This document shows, piece by piece, positions 1-8,672 of a stretch of DNA of 64,000 nucleotides. The notes under the pieces were generated by a model. The model was not told the DNA's origin, made no database searches, and saw nothing but the letters and a program-made list of their open reading frames with translations. Every line of letters starts with the position of its first letter. Within the stretch, counting starts at the first letter, position 1. Both the position numbers and the translations under genes were made by a program. The stretch lies in the NCBI RefSeq assembly GCF_000721105.1, contig NZ_JOEV01000007.1, forward strand, positions 124,001 through 188,000. Direction: 5' to 3'. This DNA comes from Streptomyces cellulosae (GTDB taxonomy: Bacteria > Actinomycetota > Actinomycetes > Streptomycetales > Streptomycetaceae).

Positions 1-482
1 GGGCCGGCACACAGACCGCGGAGTACTCGGCGCACTCGAACGGGCCCCTGCGCACGGAGGACGCCGCTCCCGCCGTGCTCACAGGGCAGCCCGGAGGGCC
101 GCTCCGGCCTCCTCCGCGCCGAGCGTGCCTCCGTGATCGGGGTTGCCCCATCGGCGCTCGATCACCCCGTCGCGGGCCCGTCGTACCGGCCTGTTTCTGT
201 TCGGACATGCTCTTGCCTCCGTGCTGGTGCGACCTGCGGATCGGGAAGACCGGACGCCTGCTGGTGGGGCCACATGCTCAAGAACGAGAACGAGAACGAG
301 GACGAGAACGAGAGTCGAATGCCCTCGGTCCTCAGCCTGCCCTCGGGGCCGTATGGCCGCCATGTCTTTAAGCTGGCGGCAAATACGCTAGGTGGCCGGG
401 CATATTCGCGGGCACGGAGAAGCCGCGGGTGCCGTGTGCGGGAGAGCTCCCCCACTGCCGTGCATCGCCTGCCACTCGCCAC
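1..482. other. Gene-poor left edge with short hexamer repeat
   Basis: No convincing complete gene is seen here. Frame 3 of the plus strand over roughly the first 110 bases has Streptomyces-like codon use and might be the tail of a gene outside the window, but it has no recognisable motif. At about 277-313 there is an imperfect hexamer tandem repeat (AACGAG/GACGAG). The overlapping ORFs on both strands show no family similarity and look like G+C-driven shadows. Confidence 0.5.
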
Positions 483-757
483 TCACAGCGGCCAGTTGAC
501 GGAGCCGACGAAGAGCAGCTCCTTGGCAATGGGGGCGCGGTCCGCCCCGACGGTGCCGATCTCGACGTCATGGGTGCGAGGCCAGTAGCCACCCACCGCG
601 GGGGCAGCGGGGAGCCGGTCTCGGGCAGTGTCCGGGCGAGCGTCTCGCGGATGAGCGGCTCGATCGCCCGACCGCGGGCCGACGGTCGCCCCGCCCTCGA
701 AGCCGAGCAGGACTGGACCGTCGTGAGATCCAGACCGCGCTCGACCGCGGGAACCTG
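483..757 (-). pseudogene. Decayed DUF234-type AAA ATPase remnant
   Basis: Two minus-strand frames together read like the C-terminal end of the actinobacterial AAA-family ATPases with a DUF234/restriction-like tail. One frame reads RGRAIEPLIRETLARTLP (near 640-690). A second frame then reads GGYWPRTHDVEIGTVGADR and KELLFVGSVNW, ending in a stop at 483. In intact relatives this is a continuous block (W-R-G-R-A-I-E-P followed by the E-I-D/K-W nuclease-like motif). Here it is split by a frameshift near 600 and the ATPase core with its P-loop is missing. I read it as a degraded fragment, not an expressed gene. The family call is from memory of the motif. Confidence 0.5.
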
Positions 758-1083
758 GTGATCCCCCTACTGATGACGACCCAAGATCCAACGCTTCGGC
801 GGCCTGCTGAAAGCCTGTGCAGGCATGGCCGCCGAGAACCGTCCCGCTCACCCGACAACACAGGAACCGCCCGCGAAGGCGCACCCCGGGCCGGCGTCGA
901 GACGGCACGGGGACGACGAAGGGGCCGAGCCCATCAGAGCGCTCGGCCCCCGAACCCGCACGCCAAGCGAACGCTTGACATGCGGTAATCAAGTGATCAA
1001 AGGTCAACGGCCACGCAGACGATCAACGCGCACCCAGGACTCACTCACCGCCAGCCCCCGGAATTGCGCAGCAGAGTCCACAG
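758..1083. other. Intergenic stretch with one hairpin
   Basis: No gene is supported. The only clear element is the hairpin at 921-950. The ORFs crossing this segment run through the hairpin and show no motif. A TTGACA hexamer at 975-980 has no good -10 partner at 16-18 bases, so I do not call a promoter. Confidence 0.4.
921..950. terminator. Inverted repeat, likely terminator of the SnoaL-like gene
   Basis: GGGGCCGAGC (921-930) pairs perfectly with GCTCGGCCCC (941-950) around a 10-base loop. It lies about 130 bases downstream of the minus-strand SnoaL-like gene. There is no T-tract, as is common for Streptomyces terminators, so direction is uncertain. Confidence 0.5.
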
Positions 1084-1563
1084 TCACGACTGGCCAAAGT
1101 GGCTGAGACGCACCGTCTCGCCGCCGAATGGTAGGTGCGTGACTCGGCTGGTGAGGATCCAGGTGTTCTCGACCTTCCGGAACGTGTCCTCGTAGTGGCC
1201 CACATTCGCGGGAAGCCTCGCGGGCACCATGCCATCGGTACAGCCGTCGACGCGGTAAGTGGCGAAGTAAGAGGTGGCGGTGGCCGCCGACGCAGAATTC
1301 ACCGTGACCAGGATGTTTGTGGACATACGGCGTGACAGCCGGTTCTCGGGTCGCGAACCGAAGTAGCTGCGGAGTGCCTCACGCCCCTCCACTCTGCGGT
1401 CGCCGCGAGGCCACTCCCACACCCCGTCAGGCATGAAGAGGTCCGCGACACTACTCGGATCGCCCAGGTCAAGGCGGCGCACGAACTCGACGATCACACG
1501 CTCGCAGGCTCGCTCGGCGAAGAGGCGTTCCAGCGGGTCAAGGGCCTCAGCCGACGTAGTCAA
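1084..1563 (-). CDS. SnoaL-like / nuclear transport factor 2 family protein
   Basis: Encodes 159 residues with the cone-shaped NTF2/SnoaL fold pattern: an N-terminal helix (LDPLERLFAERACERVIVEF), the LDLGDPSSVADLFMPDGVWEW strand region, EGREALRSYF, and C-terminal strands with HYEDTFRKVENTWILTSRV. Members act as small enzymes (aldol cyclases, hydroxylases, isomerases) or ligand-binding proteins; the substrate cannot be inferred. The start is TTG at 1563 with GGAGGG about ten bases upstream. It stands alone, on the opposite strand to the signalling operon and co-directional with the trypco2 gene 195 bases upstream. No cyclase catalytic residue pattern can be assigned. Confidence 0.75.
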   Translation of the reverse strand: MTTSAEALDPLERLFAERACERVIVEFVRRLDLGDPSSVADLFMPDGVWEWPRGDRRVEGREALRSYFGSRPENRLSRRMSTNILVTVNSASAATATSYFATYRVDGCTDGMVPARLPANVGHYEDTFRKVENTWILTSRVTHLPFGGETVRLSHFGQS

Positions 1564-1758
1564 TTGCTACCAGCCCTCCATGGGGTAAGGCGATGGCTTT
1601 TTGGCTGCCGATTGCCCCGGCCAGTGAACGCGACGCCATCGTCGACGTGGCACGACAGTAAGAGCCGCTCTCGACGGGTCGCTCCAGGAGTCGGCGGGCA
1701 GAGGTGGCGTAGCGGATCGCGGTGATCTGGCCGTGCCCTTGGCCGGCGTTGGATGGCG

Positions 1759-2064
1759 TCAGGTGGCGCCGCCGCCCCGGCTGACCCTGAGCCGCTCGCC
1801 CCCCACCTCCGGTTTCAGGTCGACCTGTACCTGGTGGGTCGTCTGGTGGTCCACCGTGCCGCCGAGTTCAGCCGTCACCACTCCGATGCGCACTCCACCG
1901 CGACCGGTGCCGGAACGATGCACCTGGACCGTGAACGTCAGGCTCACGTTCTCCACGGTGAAACCCACAGCACGGTCCCGCGCTTCTTCCCGTGCCTCTT
2001 CCAGTTCGCCCCGGATCTGTCGGATCACCTCGGCCAGCCCTACGAATCCCGGTCCATCCGTCAA
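1759..2064 (-). CDS. Trypsin-co-occurring domain protein (trypco2)
   Basis: Small 101-residue protein with the trypco2 pattern: an N-terminal helix (GLAEVIRQIRGELEEAREEA), then alternating beta strands (VGFTVENVSLTFTVQV, GVRIGVVTAEL), and a T-H-Q-V-Q-V-D-L-K-P segment near the C-terminus. Trypco2 is known as a small partner of trypsin-like proteases in actinobacterial and cyanobacterial conflict or signalling operons; its biochemical role is unknown. I chose TTG at 2064-2062 because GGAGG (CCTCC at 2071-2075) lies six bases upstream and the domain begins immediately. It is divergent from the trypsin-like gene (76-base gap), which fits co-regulation. The much longer open frame extending upstream is antisense shadow over the protease gene. 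Confidence 0.75.
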   Translation of the reverse strand: MTDGPGFVGLAEVIRQIRGELEEAREEARDRAVGFTVENVSLTFTVQVHRSGTGRGGVRIGVVTAELGGTVDHQTTHQVQVDLKPEVGGERLRVSRGGGAT

Positions 2065-2128
2065 CTCGCGCCTCCAGAAAGCTCGTTGCTTTGTTGTCGC
2101 CCCAGTATCCTGCACGCCCCGACGCCCG

Positions 2129-2134
2129 TATATT
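2129..2134 (+). promoter_or_regulatory. Candidate -10 element for a leaderless protease mRNA
   Basis: TATATT lies six bases before the ATG at 2141, and no Shine-Dalgarno sequence precedes that ATG. This arrangement suggests transcription starting at or near the start codon. No good -35 match is seen, so this is inference. Confidence 0.35.
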
Positions 2135-2140
2135 CGTGCT

Positions 2141-3886
2141 ATGGCGACCGACGGGGGTATCCATGCTGGTTCGTCCATGGAGACGCCTTGCTGGGCTGTG
2201 CGCATCCGGCGGGCGGACGGGGAGATCGCGGGCGCCGGCATTCTGCTGAGTCCTGACCGGGTGCTCACCTGCGCCCATGTGGTGGACAGGGGTGTGCGGG
2301 TCACCGCGGAGTTCGTCGGAGCACCCGGCCTCGCGGTGCCCTCCGTGGCGGCATGGGTCGACGGCGGCGCGTACGTGCCGGAGACACGGGACGCCGACGG
2401 CGATCCCTGTGGCGACGTGGCGCTGCTGAGACTCGAACACCCCAGACCCGCCGAAGAAACGGTACGTCTCCACCGGCTGTCCGCCCCGAACCGATCGGTA
2501 CGGATGTACGGCTTCCCTCTCGACCACAACGGCGGCATCTTCTTCCGGGCCACCATCGTCGGCGGTGTCGGACGCGACGGGCAGGTGCAGTTGAGCCCGC
2601 GGACCCCCGGCGAGTTGGCCAGCCCCGGTTGCAGCGGGGCGGGCGTGGTGGACGATCTGACCGGCGAGGTCATCGGGATGGTTCTGAGCGGGCTCCGGGA
2701 CCGCCACGGAAACCTGTTCTCCTTCATGAGCCCGGCCGAGACCATCGTCCGGCACCTTCCCGCAGTCGCCCCGTGGACCTGGGGGATGACAGCGGTCGAC
2801 GACCGGCTCAGGTCCACGGGGGACGACGCGGCGGACGCCCCGCTCGACGAGCCGTTCGCGCAGCGCCTGGCCAACTGGCTCCGGGACGACGGGCAACAGG
2901 TGAAGATCAGCCTCGTTCCCGTCGGCGACACCACGCGTGCGGCCACGCTCCGCCGCGCCATCACCCTGGCCGACCGGGAGTTACGCACCCCTGCGTCCGT
3001 CGACCGCGCCTCGCTCGATCCGCCGGACACCGTGCCGTCGGCCGGAGGCCACGACCTGGCCGTGGACGCCACGGGGCTCACCTCCGCCGAGATCGCGGAG
3101 CGCGTCGCCGAGCGCATGGGGCTGTGGCAGCACCCGGCCGACCCGGTGATCGAGCGGATCAAGGCCGCGGAAGTCACCCTCACCCTGGTCGTCGTCGGTG
3201 TGGACGAGGCCGTCGACCCACCGGCGCTGGTGGACCTTCTGGAGGTGCTGCGCGCCAAGGGCAGCCGCCTGCTGCTGGTCTTCCGCACCGCGGGCGCCTC
3301 CTACGAACGCGCCGTGTGCGAACTAGTGGCCATACCCGCGTGTGAGCGCCGTGCACGTCTCGTCGAGCGGCTGAAGGAGATCACCGGACCGCTCGCCTCG
3401 GAGCTGTACCGGCGTATAGCCGTCATACGGGCGGAGGAGACACGCCACGTCGACTCGGACCTGGTGAGAGCCCATGCCGCACTGGCGTCCCTGGCCCGCG
3501 CGGAGTGCGCCGCCGGTGACGTGGGCCAGGGCCCGGACCTGGCGCGGTACGAGGGGCTCGCCGAACGTATGGCCCACCGGATGGCCACCACCATCCGCAC
3601 TCTCGACAGGCTCATCGATCGGCGCGACGAGCTGCGTGGCCGGCTGAAGGGCTACCACGTACTGCACCAGCGCTTCCTGCACGGGTGTTCCGAAGAAGGC
3701 GAGGAGGATCTGACGGTGGACGCCCTCTATCTCAGCGCGCACCAACTGCTGGAGGCCACCCCCTGCGACGTGCGGGCGGCCGAGGCCGCGGTGGACGCCT
3801 ACACGGCCGCGGTGGACGCCTACATGCGCCGCATCGACTGCCAGGACCCCGAGAGACAGGGCCCGGGGGGTGCCTGCGCGTCATGA
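2141..3886 (+). CDS. Trypsin-like serine protease with C-terminal helical effector-type region
   Basis: 581 residues. Residues about 13-205 are a trypsin-like domain with a full triad: H46 in LTCAHVVD, D92 in GDVALLRLE and S165 in PGCSGAGVV. No signal peptide is seen, so it should act inside the cell. The region from about 220 alternates beta strands and helices (VKISLVPVGD, VTLTLVVVGVDEAVD) and ends in a mostly helical segment from about 390. It resembles the C-terminal regions of vWA/MoxR-associated conflict-system proteases but has no P-loop, and I cannot name the domain. ATG 2141 is preferred because the protease domain begins soon after; ATG 2177 is possible. The stop overlaps the kinase start (ATGA), implying translational coupling. 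Cleavage target unknown. Confidence 0.75.
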   Translation: MATDGGIHAGSSMETPCWAVRIRRADGEIAGAGILLSPDRVLTCAHVVDRGVRVTAEFVGAPGLAVPSVAAWVDGGAYVPETRDADGDPCGDVALLRLEHPRPAEETVRLHRLSAPNRSVRMYGFPLDHNGGIFFRATIVGGVGRDGQVQLSPRTPGELASPGCSGAGVVDDLTGEVIGMVLSGLRDRHGNLFSFMSPAETIVRHLPAVAPWTWGMTAVDDRLRSTGDDAADAPLDEPFAQRLANWLRDDGQQVKISLVPVGDTTRAATLRRAITLADRELRTPASVDRASLDPPDTVPSAGGHDLAVDATGLTSAEIAERVAERMGLWQHPADPVIERIKAAEVTLTLVVVGVDEAVDPPALVDLLEVLRAKGSRLLLVFRTAGASYERAVCELVAIPACERRARLVERLKEITGPLASELYRRIAVIRAEETRHVDSDLVRAHAALASLARAECAAGDVGQGPDLARYEGLAERMAHRMATTIRTLDRLIDRRDELRGRLKGYHVLHQRFLHGCSEEGEEDLTVDALYLSAHQLLEATPCDVRAAEAAVDAYTAAVDAYMRRIDCQDPERQGPGGACAS

Positions 3887-6177
3887 CGTCCTTACCGACG
3901 CCGTGTGCCAGACCCGACTGCCAGGGCGGCCACCTCACGGTGACCGGCTACTGCGACACCTGCCTGCGCCTGTCCCCCGACCAGGTCCCGTCGGCGCCGG
4001 CGCGGCCCGCAGCCGAGCCGGCCAAGGCCCAGCCCCGGCCGACCGCCCCGGCAGTCGACGCACTCGACAACGACGGCCTGCTGGTCCTGCCGTACCTCTC
4101 CTCGCCGGAACCGTCCGAGGCCGCCAGCACCACCGCCCGTGCACCCACCGGGGGCCGGCGCTGCGGCGTCGACAACTGCACCGGCATCATCGGCGTCGCC
4201 TATGACGGAGGCCCGGCCCTCGACGAGGGCTACTGCCCGTCGTGCGGCAGGGACTACTCCTTCAAGCCGAAACTGCGCCCCGGTGACCGCGTCGGTGACC
4301 ACTACCAGGTGCTCGGCTATCTCGCGGTGGGCGGCCTCGGATGGGTCTACCTGGCGGAGGACACCCGGGTGCAGGACCTGCACGTCGTCCTCAAAGGGCT
4401 GATCAACAGCGGTGACGCCGCCGCCCGGCGGTCCGCCGTCGAGGAGCGCCGCTCGCTCACCACGCTCCACCACCGGGACATCGTCCGCATCGTCACGCAC
4501 GTGCAGCACCAGGCGCCCGGAGAGACAACGCCCACCGGGTACATCGTGATGGAGTACGTCGGCGGCCGTACCCTCCACTGGATCCGGTACGCCCCCGAGG
4601 AGGAACTGACACGGCTCTTCGGCGGCACCTTCGGGATCGGCCATGTGATCACCTACGGCTGCAAGATCCTCGGTGCCCTGGAGTACCTGCACGAACAGGG
4701 CCTGCTGTACTGCGACATGAAGCCCGACAACGTCATCCACTACGGGCGCGACATCAAGGTCATCGACCTCGGAGCCATCCGCCGGATCGATGACCACTCC
4801 TCCAACCTGGTCTACACACCGGACTACGCGCCGCCGAAGAAGGAACGCGACGAGCGCGGCTTCCACATCGACACCGATCTGTTCACCGTCGGCCACACCC
4901 TGAAGGCCCTCGCCGCCCGCGCCGCGCCGGCCACCGGACTCGCCGCCCGTTCCTTCGACGAGCTGATCAGACGCGCCACCCACAGGGAGCCGGCGGCCCG
5001 CTTCACCTCCGCGGCCGAGATGTCCCGACAGCTCTGGGAGGTGCTGCGGGAGCACCAGGCGCTGAGCGGGCACGAGCCGTACCCGGAGCGCTCCACCCGG
5101 TTCGAGCCGACGGCGGCGGTCTTCGGCTCGGCCCTCGGCACGGTCCCGTCGCTGGACCACTGGACGCGGCGCCCCGGCCCCGAGGTGCCAGAGCCGCCCA
5201 TCGGGGCGCCGGACCCCCGGGACACGGCCCGGGCCCTGCCCGTCCCGATCCCCGACCCCCGCGACCACGCCGCCGTGCTGCTCGGCGGACTCGCGGCCGG
5301 CAACCCCGAGCGCATCGCGGAACAGGCGGAACAGGACCCGGCGCTGAATACGGTGGAGACCGCGCTGTGGCTGTGCCGGGCCTACCTGGACGCCGGGAAC
5401 GCGGACGAGGCCGACCGATGGCTCGGCGAGGCCGACGACCGGAGCGGCGAGTACGACTGGCGGATCTTCTGGCACCAGGGTCTGCTGCACCTGAGGGACG
5501 GCGAAGTGCAGAAGGCGGAGGGCGAGTTCGCCGCCACGTACGCCGCGCTGCCCGGCGAGTCGGCGCCGAAGCTGGCCCTCGGCTACTGCGCGGAGTACCT
5601 CGACGCCGCGGAACGGCAGACCGCGGCGTACTACGAGGCCGTCTGGCGGCGGGACCGGACCCAGGGCAGCGCGGCCTTCGGGCTGGCCCGGCTGCACCTG
5701 CGCCGGGGCGACCGGCAGCAGGCCGTCGCAGTGCTCGACGAGGTGCCGCCGACCTCACGGCACTACGACGCCGCGCGCATCGCGGCGATCCGGGTGCTCA
5801 CCGGCCGGCTGCCCGGTTCCGGGCCCACGGCCGCCCAGCTGGGCGAAGCGGACAGGAGGCTGGCGCGGTTGAGGACGCACGCGCCGCACCTCGTGGGCAG
5901 CGGGGCGTGGGACCGGCTGGTCACCGAGGTCCAGGAGAACGCGTACGCCTGCCGGCCGCCCGGCGGATGGGGGCGGGAATTCCCGGCCGGTGAGCTCTTC
6001 GGACGGGCGGACACCCCGAGGGGACTGGGCGAACTGCTGTCCCGCTCGCTGAAGCGACTCGCGGATCAGGCCGGCAGCGCCACCGAACGTGGTGACCTGC
6101 TGGACCAGGCCTACGCGGTCCTCCCCGAGGCCGTCGGCCTTCGGGACGTGCTGCGGAGCCGGCGGCGGACGACGTGA
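3883..6177 (+). CDS. pknG: PknG-type serine/threonine protein kinase with TPR tail
   Basis: 764 residues, close to mycobacterial PknG (about 750). Order: Cys pairs at the N-terminus (C8/C13, C24/C27), a second Cys4 cluster around residues 88-118 (CGVDNC, YCPSCG), then the kinase. The glycine loop reads AVGGLGWVYLAED; VVLKGL holds the catalytic lysine as in PknG. The catalytic loop is LLYCDMKPDN, lacking the Arg of HRD kinases, and the metal motif is DLG rather than DFG, both PknG features. The C-terminal half is helical TPR-like (for example the segment around LGYCAEYLDAAERQTAAYYE). In mycobacteria PknG senses amino acid status with GlnX/GlnH and controls 2-oxoglutarate metabolism through an FHA protein. 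Here it is coupled to the protease (ATGA overlap) and precedes vWA, membrane and binding-protein genes. Confidence 0.85.
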   Translation: MTSLPTPCARPDCQGGHLTVTGYCDTCLRLSPDQVPSAPARPAAEPAKAQPRPTAPAVDALDNDGLLVLPYLSSPEPSEAASTTARAPTGGRRCGVDNCTGIIGVAYDGGPALDEGYCPSCGRDYSFKPKLRPGDRVGDHYQVLGYLAVGGLGWVYLAEDTRVQDLHVVLKGLINSGDAAARRSAVEERRSLTTLHHRDIVRIVTHVQHQAPGETTPTGYIVMEYVGGRTLHWIRYAPEEELTRLFGGTFGIGHVITYGCKILGALEYLHEQGLLYCDMKPDNVIHYGRDIKVIDLGAIRRIDDHSSNLVYTPDYAPPKKERDERGFHIDTDLFTVGHTLKALAARAAPATGLAARSFDELIRRATHREPAARFTSAAEMSRQLWEVLREHQALSGHEPYPERSTRFEPTAAVFGSALGTVPSLDHWTRRPGPEVPEPPIGAPDPRDTARALPVPIPDPRDHAAVLLGGLAAGNPERIAEQAEQDPALNTVETALWLCRAYLDAGNADEADRWLGEADDRSGEYDWRIFWHQGLLHLRDGEVQKAEGEFAATYAALPGESAPKLALGYCAEYLDAAERQTAAYYEAVWRRDRTQGSAAFGLARLHLRRGDRQQAVAVLDEVPPTSRHYDAARIAAIRVLTGRLPGSGPTAAQLGEADRRLARLRTHAPHLVGSGAWDRLVTEVQENAYACRPPGGWGREFPAGELFGRADTPRGLGELLSRSLKRLADQAGSATERGDLLDQAYAVLPEAVGLRDVLRSRRRTT

Positions 6178-6185
6178 CAGTGCGA

Positions 6186-6214
6186 CGGCCCGCCGGTGGG
6201 ACGCCGGCGGGCCG
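6186..6214 (+). promoter_or_regulatory. Intercistronic hairpin between kinase and vWA genes
   Basis: CGGCCCGCCGG (6186-6196) pairs perfectly with CCGGCGGGCCG (6204-6214) around TGGGACG. It sits in the only sizeable gap (114 bases) inside the signalling operon. It has no T-tract. It may attenuate or stabilise the mRNA, separating protease/kinase expression from the distal genes. Confidence 0.6.
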
Positions 6215-6291
6215 CGAACGGGGCCGTCGGGCAGGCCGACGGCCTTGAGACGAGGGCGAGGAACACGGACACCGTGGACAGGGACGCATCC

Positions 6292-7770
6292 GTGAACAGA
6301 GGCACAGCGGGCAGGCACTCGGCGGGAGGCAAGGCGGCGGGGAACGTCACGGCCGGCCTTGAGATCAGCCAGTGGAAGTACCTGCCCATCGAGGCGCGGG
6401 AGCCGCAGATGCACGCCATAGTGACCGTCCAGGTCGACGGCACGGAGAACGCCGGCGGTGCCGGCCAGGTGCTCGCCCAGGTCCTGGTCGTGGACTGCTC
6501 CAGCTCGATGACCTGGCCGCCGGAGAAGTTCCATGCCGCCAAGCAGGCGGCCGTGGCGGCGCTGCGCATGCTGCCGGACGGCACCCCTTTCGCGGTGATC
6601 CGGGGCACGGAGTCGGCGACCATGATCTACCCGGCGAACGGCTCCATGGCCCGGGCGGACGCCCGGCAACGCGCGGATGCAGAAAGGGCCGTCCACCGCC
6701 AGGAAGCGATAGGCGGCACGTGCATCGGCGCCTGGCTCGACCTGTCCCGCCGGCTGCTGGCGGACCAGGACGCGCCCATCGGACACCTCCTGCTGCTCAC
6801 CGACGGCAAGAACCAGCACGACGAGCGGATGCCGCTGTCGGATGTACTGGACGTGTGCGCGGGGCAGTTCGTGTGTGATGCCTGGGGCATCGGCGACGGC
6901 TGGGACGGCCGGGAACTCCTGCGCATAACCAGCCGCCTGCACGGCAGCACCTCGTCGGTGAAGGAGGAGGCGGCCCTTCCGCGGGAGTACGAGATGCTGA
7001 TGGACCGCCTGCTCGCGAAGACCGTTCCCGAGCTGGCGATCTCCGTGACCCCCATGCCCGGGGCCACGGTGCGCTACCTCAAACAGGTTTTTCCGACCGA
7101 GGTGGAGCTCGCTCCCGACGACGTGGGGCGGGGCGGGGGGACGCGACGCTTCGTCACCCGTGCCTGGGGCGACGAGAGCCGCCGCTACCAGCTGTGCCTG
7201 TCCGCCGTCCCCGCCGGTCGGCCCCACCGGGAGGACCTGCAACTCGCCGTCGTGGCCCTCGACGTGCCCGGCCACGAAGATGTGGAACTGCCGTCGCCCC
7301 AACCGTGCCTCGTGCACTGGACCGACAATCCGGCCCTGTCCCGGCAGAGCGACATCCAGGTCGAGCACTTCGAACGGCATCAACGGCTCGGCGAGGCCAC
7401 CGCTGCGGCGACCGACGCCCACCGCCGAGGTGAGCGCGACCTGGCGGAACGCCATCTCGGCAGAGCCGTGCAACTCGCGCACGCCATCGGCGCCGACCAG
7501 TCCCTCGCCCGTATGGAACAGCTGGCGGAGATCCTCGATGCCGCGGCCGGGCGGGTCAGGATCCGCTCCGACGTGGCACCCATCGACTTCGAGCACCTGA
7601 TCACCGCCACCAGCATCAGCACGTACAGCCCCGTATCGGCATCCACCGACGGCACGGGCACCGCCGGACCGGCCGGGGCCACCGTGAACTGCCCGGCCTG
7701 TCAGGGGAAGGCGCCGGCGACCGCACGATTCTGCCCCGCGTGCCGTCATCCCTTCGGGGAGCGGCCGTGA
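6292..7770 (+). CDS. von Willebrand factor A protein with C-terminal zinc ribbon
   Basis: 492 residues from GTG 6292, chosen because AGGGA lies seven bases upstream; GTG 6274 or 6196 are alternatives. The vWA domain covers about residues 40-240 with a MIDAS motif DCSSS (D68), a later GGTCIGAWL threonine region and LLTDGK, so it should bind a divalent metal and a protein partner. A beta-rich middle segment (about 250-360) and a helical segment (about 365-435) follow. The end has two CPAC pairs (CPACQGK and CPACRHPFGE), forming a zinc ribbon like those at the kinase N-terminus. No signal peptide or membrane helix is seen, so it is cytoplasmic. I infer an adaptor between kinase and protease; in PknG systems this slot is held by an FHA protein. 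The stop overlaps the next start (GTGA). Confidence 0.8.
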   Translation: MNRGTAGRHSAGGKAAGNVTAGLEISQWKYLPIEAREPQMHAIVTVQVDGTENAGGAGQVLAQVLVVDCSSSMTWPPEKFHAAKQAAVAALRMLPDGTPFAVIRGTESATMIYPANGSMARADARQRADAERAVHRQEAIGGTCIGAWLDLSRRLLADQDAPIGHLLLLTDGKNQHDERMPLSDVLDVCAGQFVCDAWGIGDGWDGRELLRITSRLHGSTSSVKEEAALPREYEMLMDRLLAKTVPELAISVTPMPGATVRYLKQVFPTEVELAPDDVGRGGGTRRFVTRAWGDESRRYQLCLSAVPAGRPHREDLQLAVVALDVPGHEDVELPSPQPCLVHWTDNPALSRQSDIQVEHFERHQRLGEATAAATDAHRRGERDLAERHLGRAVQLAHAIGADQSLARMEQLAEILDAAAGRVRIRSDVAPIDFEHLITATSISTYSPVSASTDGTGTAGPAGATVNCPACQGKAPATARFCPACRHPFGERP

Positions 7771-8672
7771 GCGCGACCCGACGGGACCTGACCCGCAGGC
7801 TATGGCTCCTGCTGGTACTCGGGGCCACCACCACCGTCGTACTGTTCAGCGCTTACCGCGGCGTGCACGACGACACCGTCCCGCTGGTGTCGTCGAGCAC
7901 CCCCGGAATCCTGGCCGTGGACACCGCGAAGAACGCGCTGCAGCAGGCGCACGAGGCCGTTGACGGGAGCGGACCGCAAGGTGACGCGACCGGCGAGTTC
8001 CACACCCAGATCTCGGTCGCCCACCAGAGCATCGCCCTCGCGGCCTCGGAGAACGTCACCGGCCCGTCCGACCGCCACACCCTGCAGACCGTCACCGGGT
8101 TGATCACCGTCTACTCGGTCTGGGTGGAGCGGGCAGGCAAGGAGCCGAACACATCGCTGCGCGACGCCTATCTGTACTACGCGCTGCAGGGCAGGAACGA
8201 CATCCTGGACCGCCTCGACGAGTTGCGGAACGAGCAACTGAACGTGGCTCGGAAACAGGCGGCCTTTCCCTGGCCGCTGTGGCTGGGCTGGAGCGCGGTC
8301 CTGGTGCTGTGCCTCGCCCTGTGTGTGGCGCTGATGGAGGCCCAGCGGTTCGCGCGGCGCCGCTTCCGCAGCGCCGTGCACCCGTCACTGCTCGCCGCCA
8401 CCGTCCTGTGCGTGACCGGGGTGGCGGCCCTCGGGTGGTTCACCCTGCGTGCGCATACCGCGATGGCCGACTCCCTCGCCGAGCTCAGCAAGACCCGGGC
8501 CGCCGACGACATCCCCGAAGCGGGGGCCGATGTGGAGGGCTACATGGCGAACGCCGGTTTCTGGGCGTCGTTGTCCGACTGGATCCTGATCGGAGGGGTG
8601 TTGCTGATGGCACTGACAGTGGTGGGGCTGTGGCCGCGCATCTCCGAGTACCGGTTCAAGGTGCCGCGATGA
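7767..8672 (+). CDS. Four-helix membrane protein, GlnX-like transducer
   Basis: 301 residues. GTG 7767 overlaps the vWA stop and has GGGGAG five bases upstream. Predicted helices: about 11-30 (LWLLLVLGATTTVVLFSAY), 167-190, 208-228 and 272-292. A large extracytoplasmic loop of about 135 residues lies between helices 1 and 2 and a smaller one between 3 and 4, with basic cytoplasmic stretches (RFARRRFR). This topology and the neighbouring kinase and binding protein resemble mycobacterial GlnX (Rv0412c), the four-helix sensor linking GlnH to PknG. Direct sequence similarity is not established here. The stop overlaps the start of the binding-protein gene (ATGA). Confidence 0.65.
   Translation: MSATRRDLTRRLWLLLVLGATTTVVLFSAYRGVHDDTVPLVSSSTPGILAVDTAKNALQQAHEAVDGSGPQGDATGEFHTQISVAHQSIALAASENVTGPSDRHTLQTVTGLITVYSVWVERAGKEPNTSLRDAYLYYALQGRNDILDRLDELRNEQLNVARKQAAFPWPLWLGWSAVLVLCLALCVALMEAQRFARRRFRSAVHPSLLAATVLCVTGVAALGWFTLRAHTAMADSLAELSKTRAADDIPEAGADVEGYMANAGFWASLSDWILIGGVLLMALTVVGLWPRISEYRFKVPR

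Noticed and set aside
1733..2140. 136-codon N-terminal extension of the trypsin-like protease
   Set aside because: It lies antisense to the trypco2 gene, is Ser/Arg/Thr-rich with atypical codon use, and the protease domain starts only after 2141.
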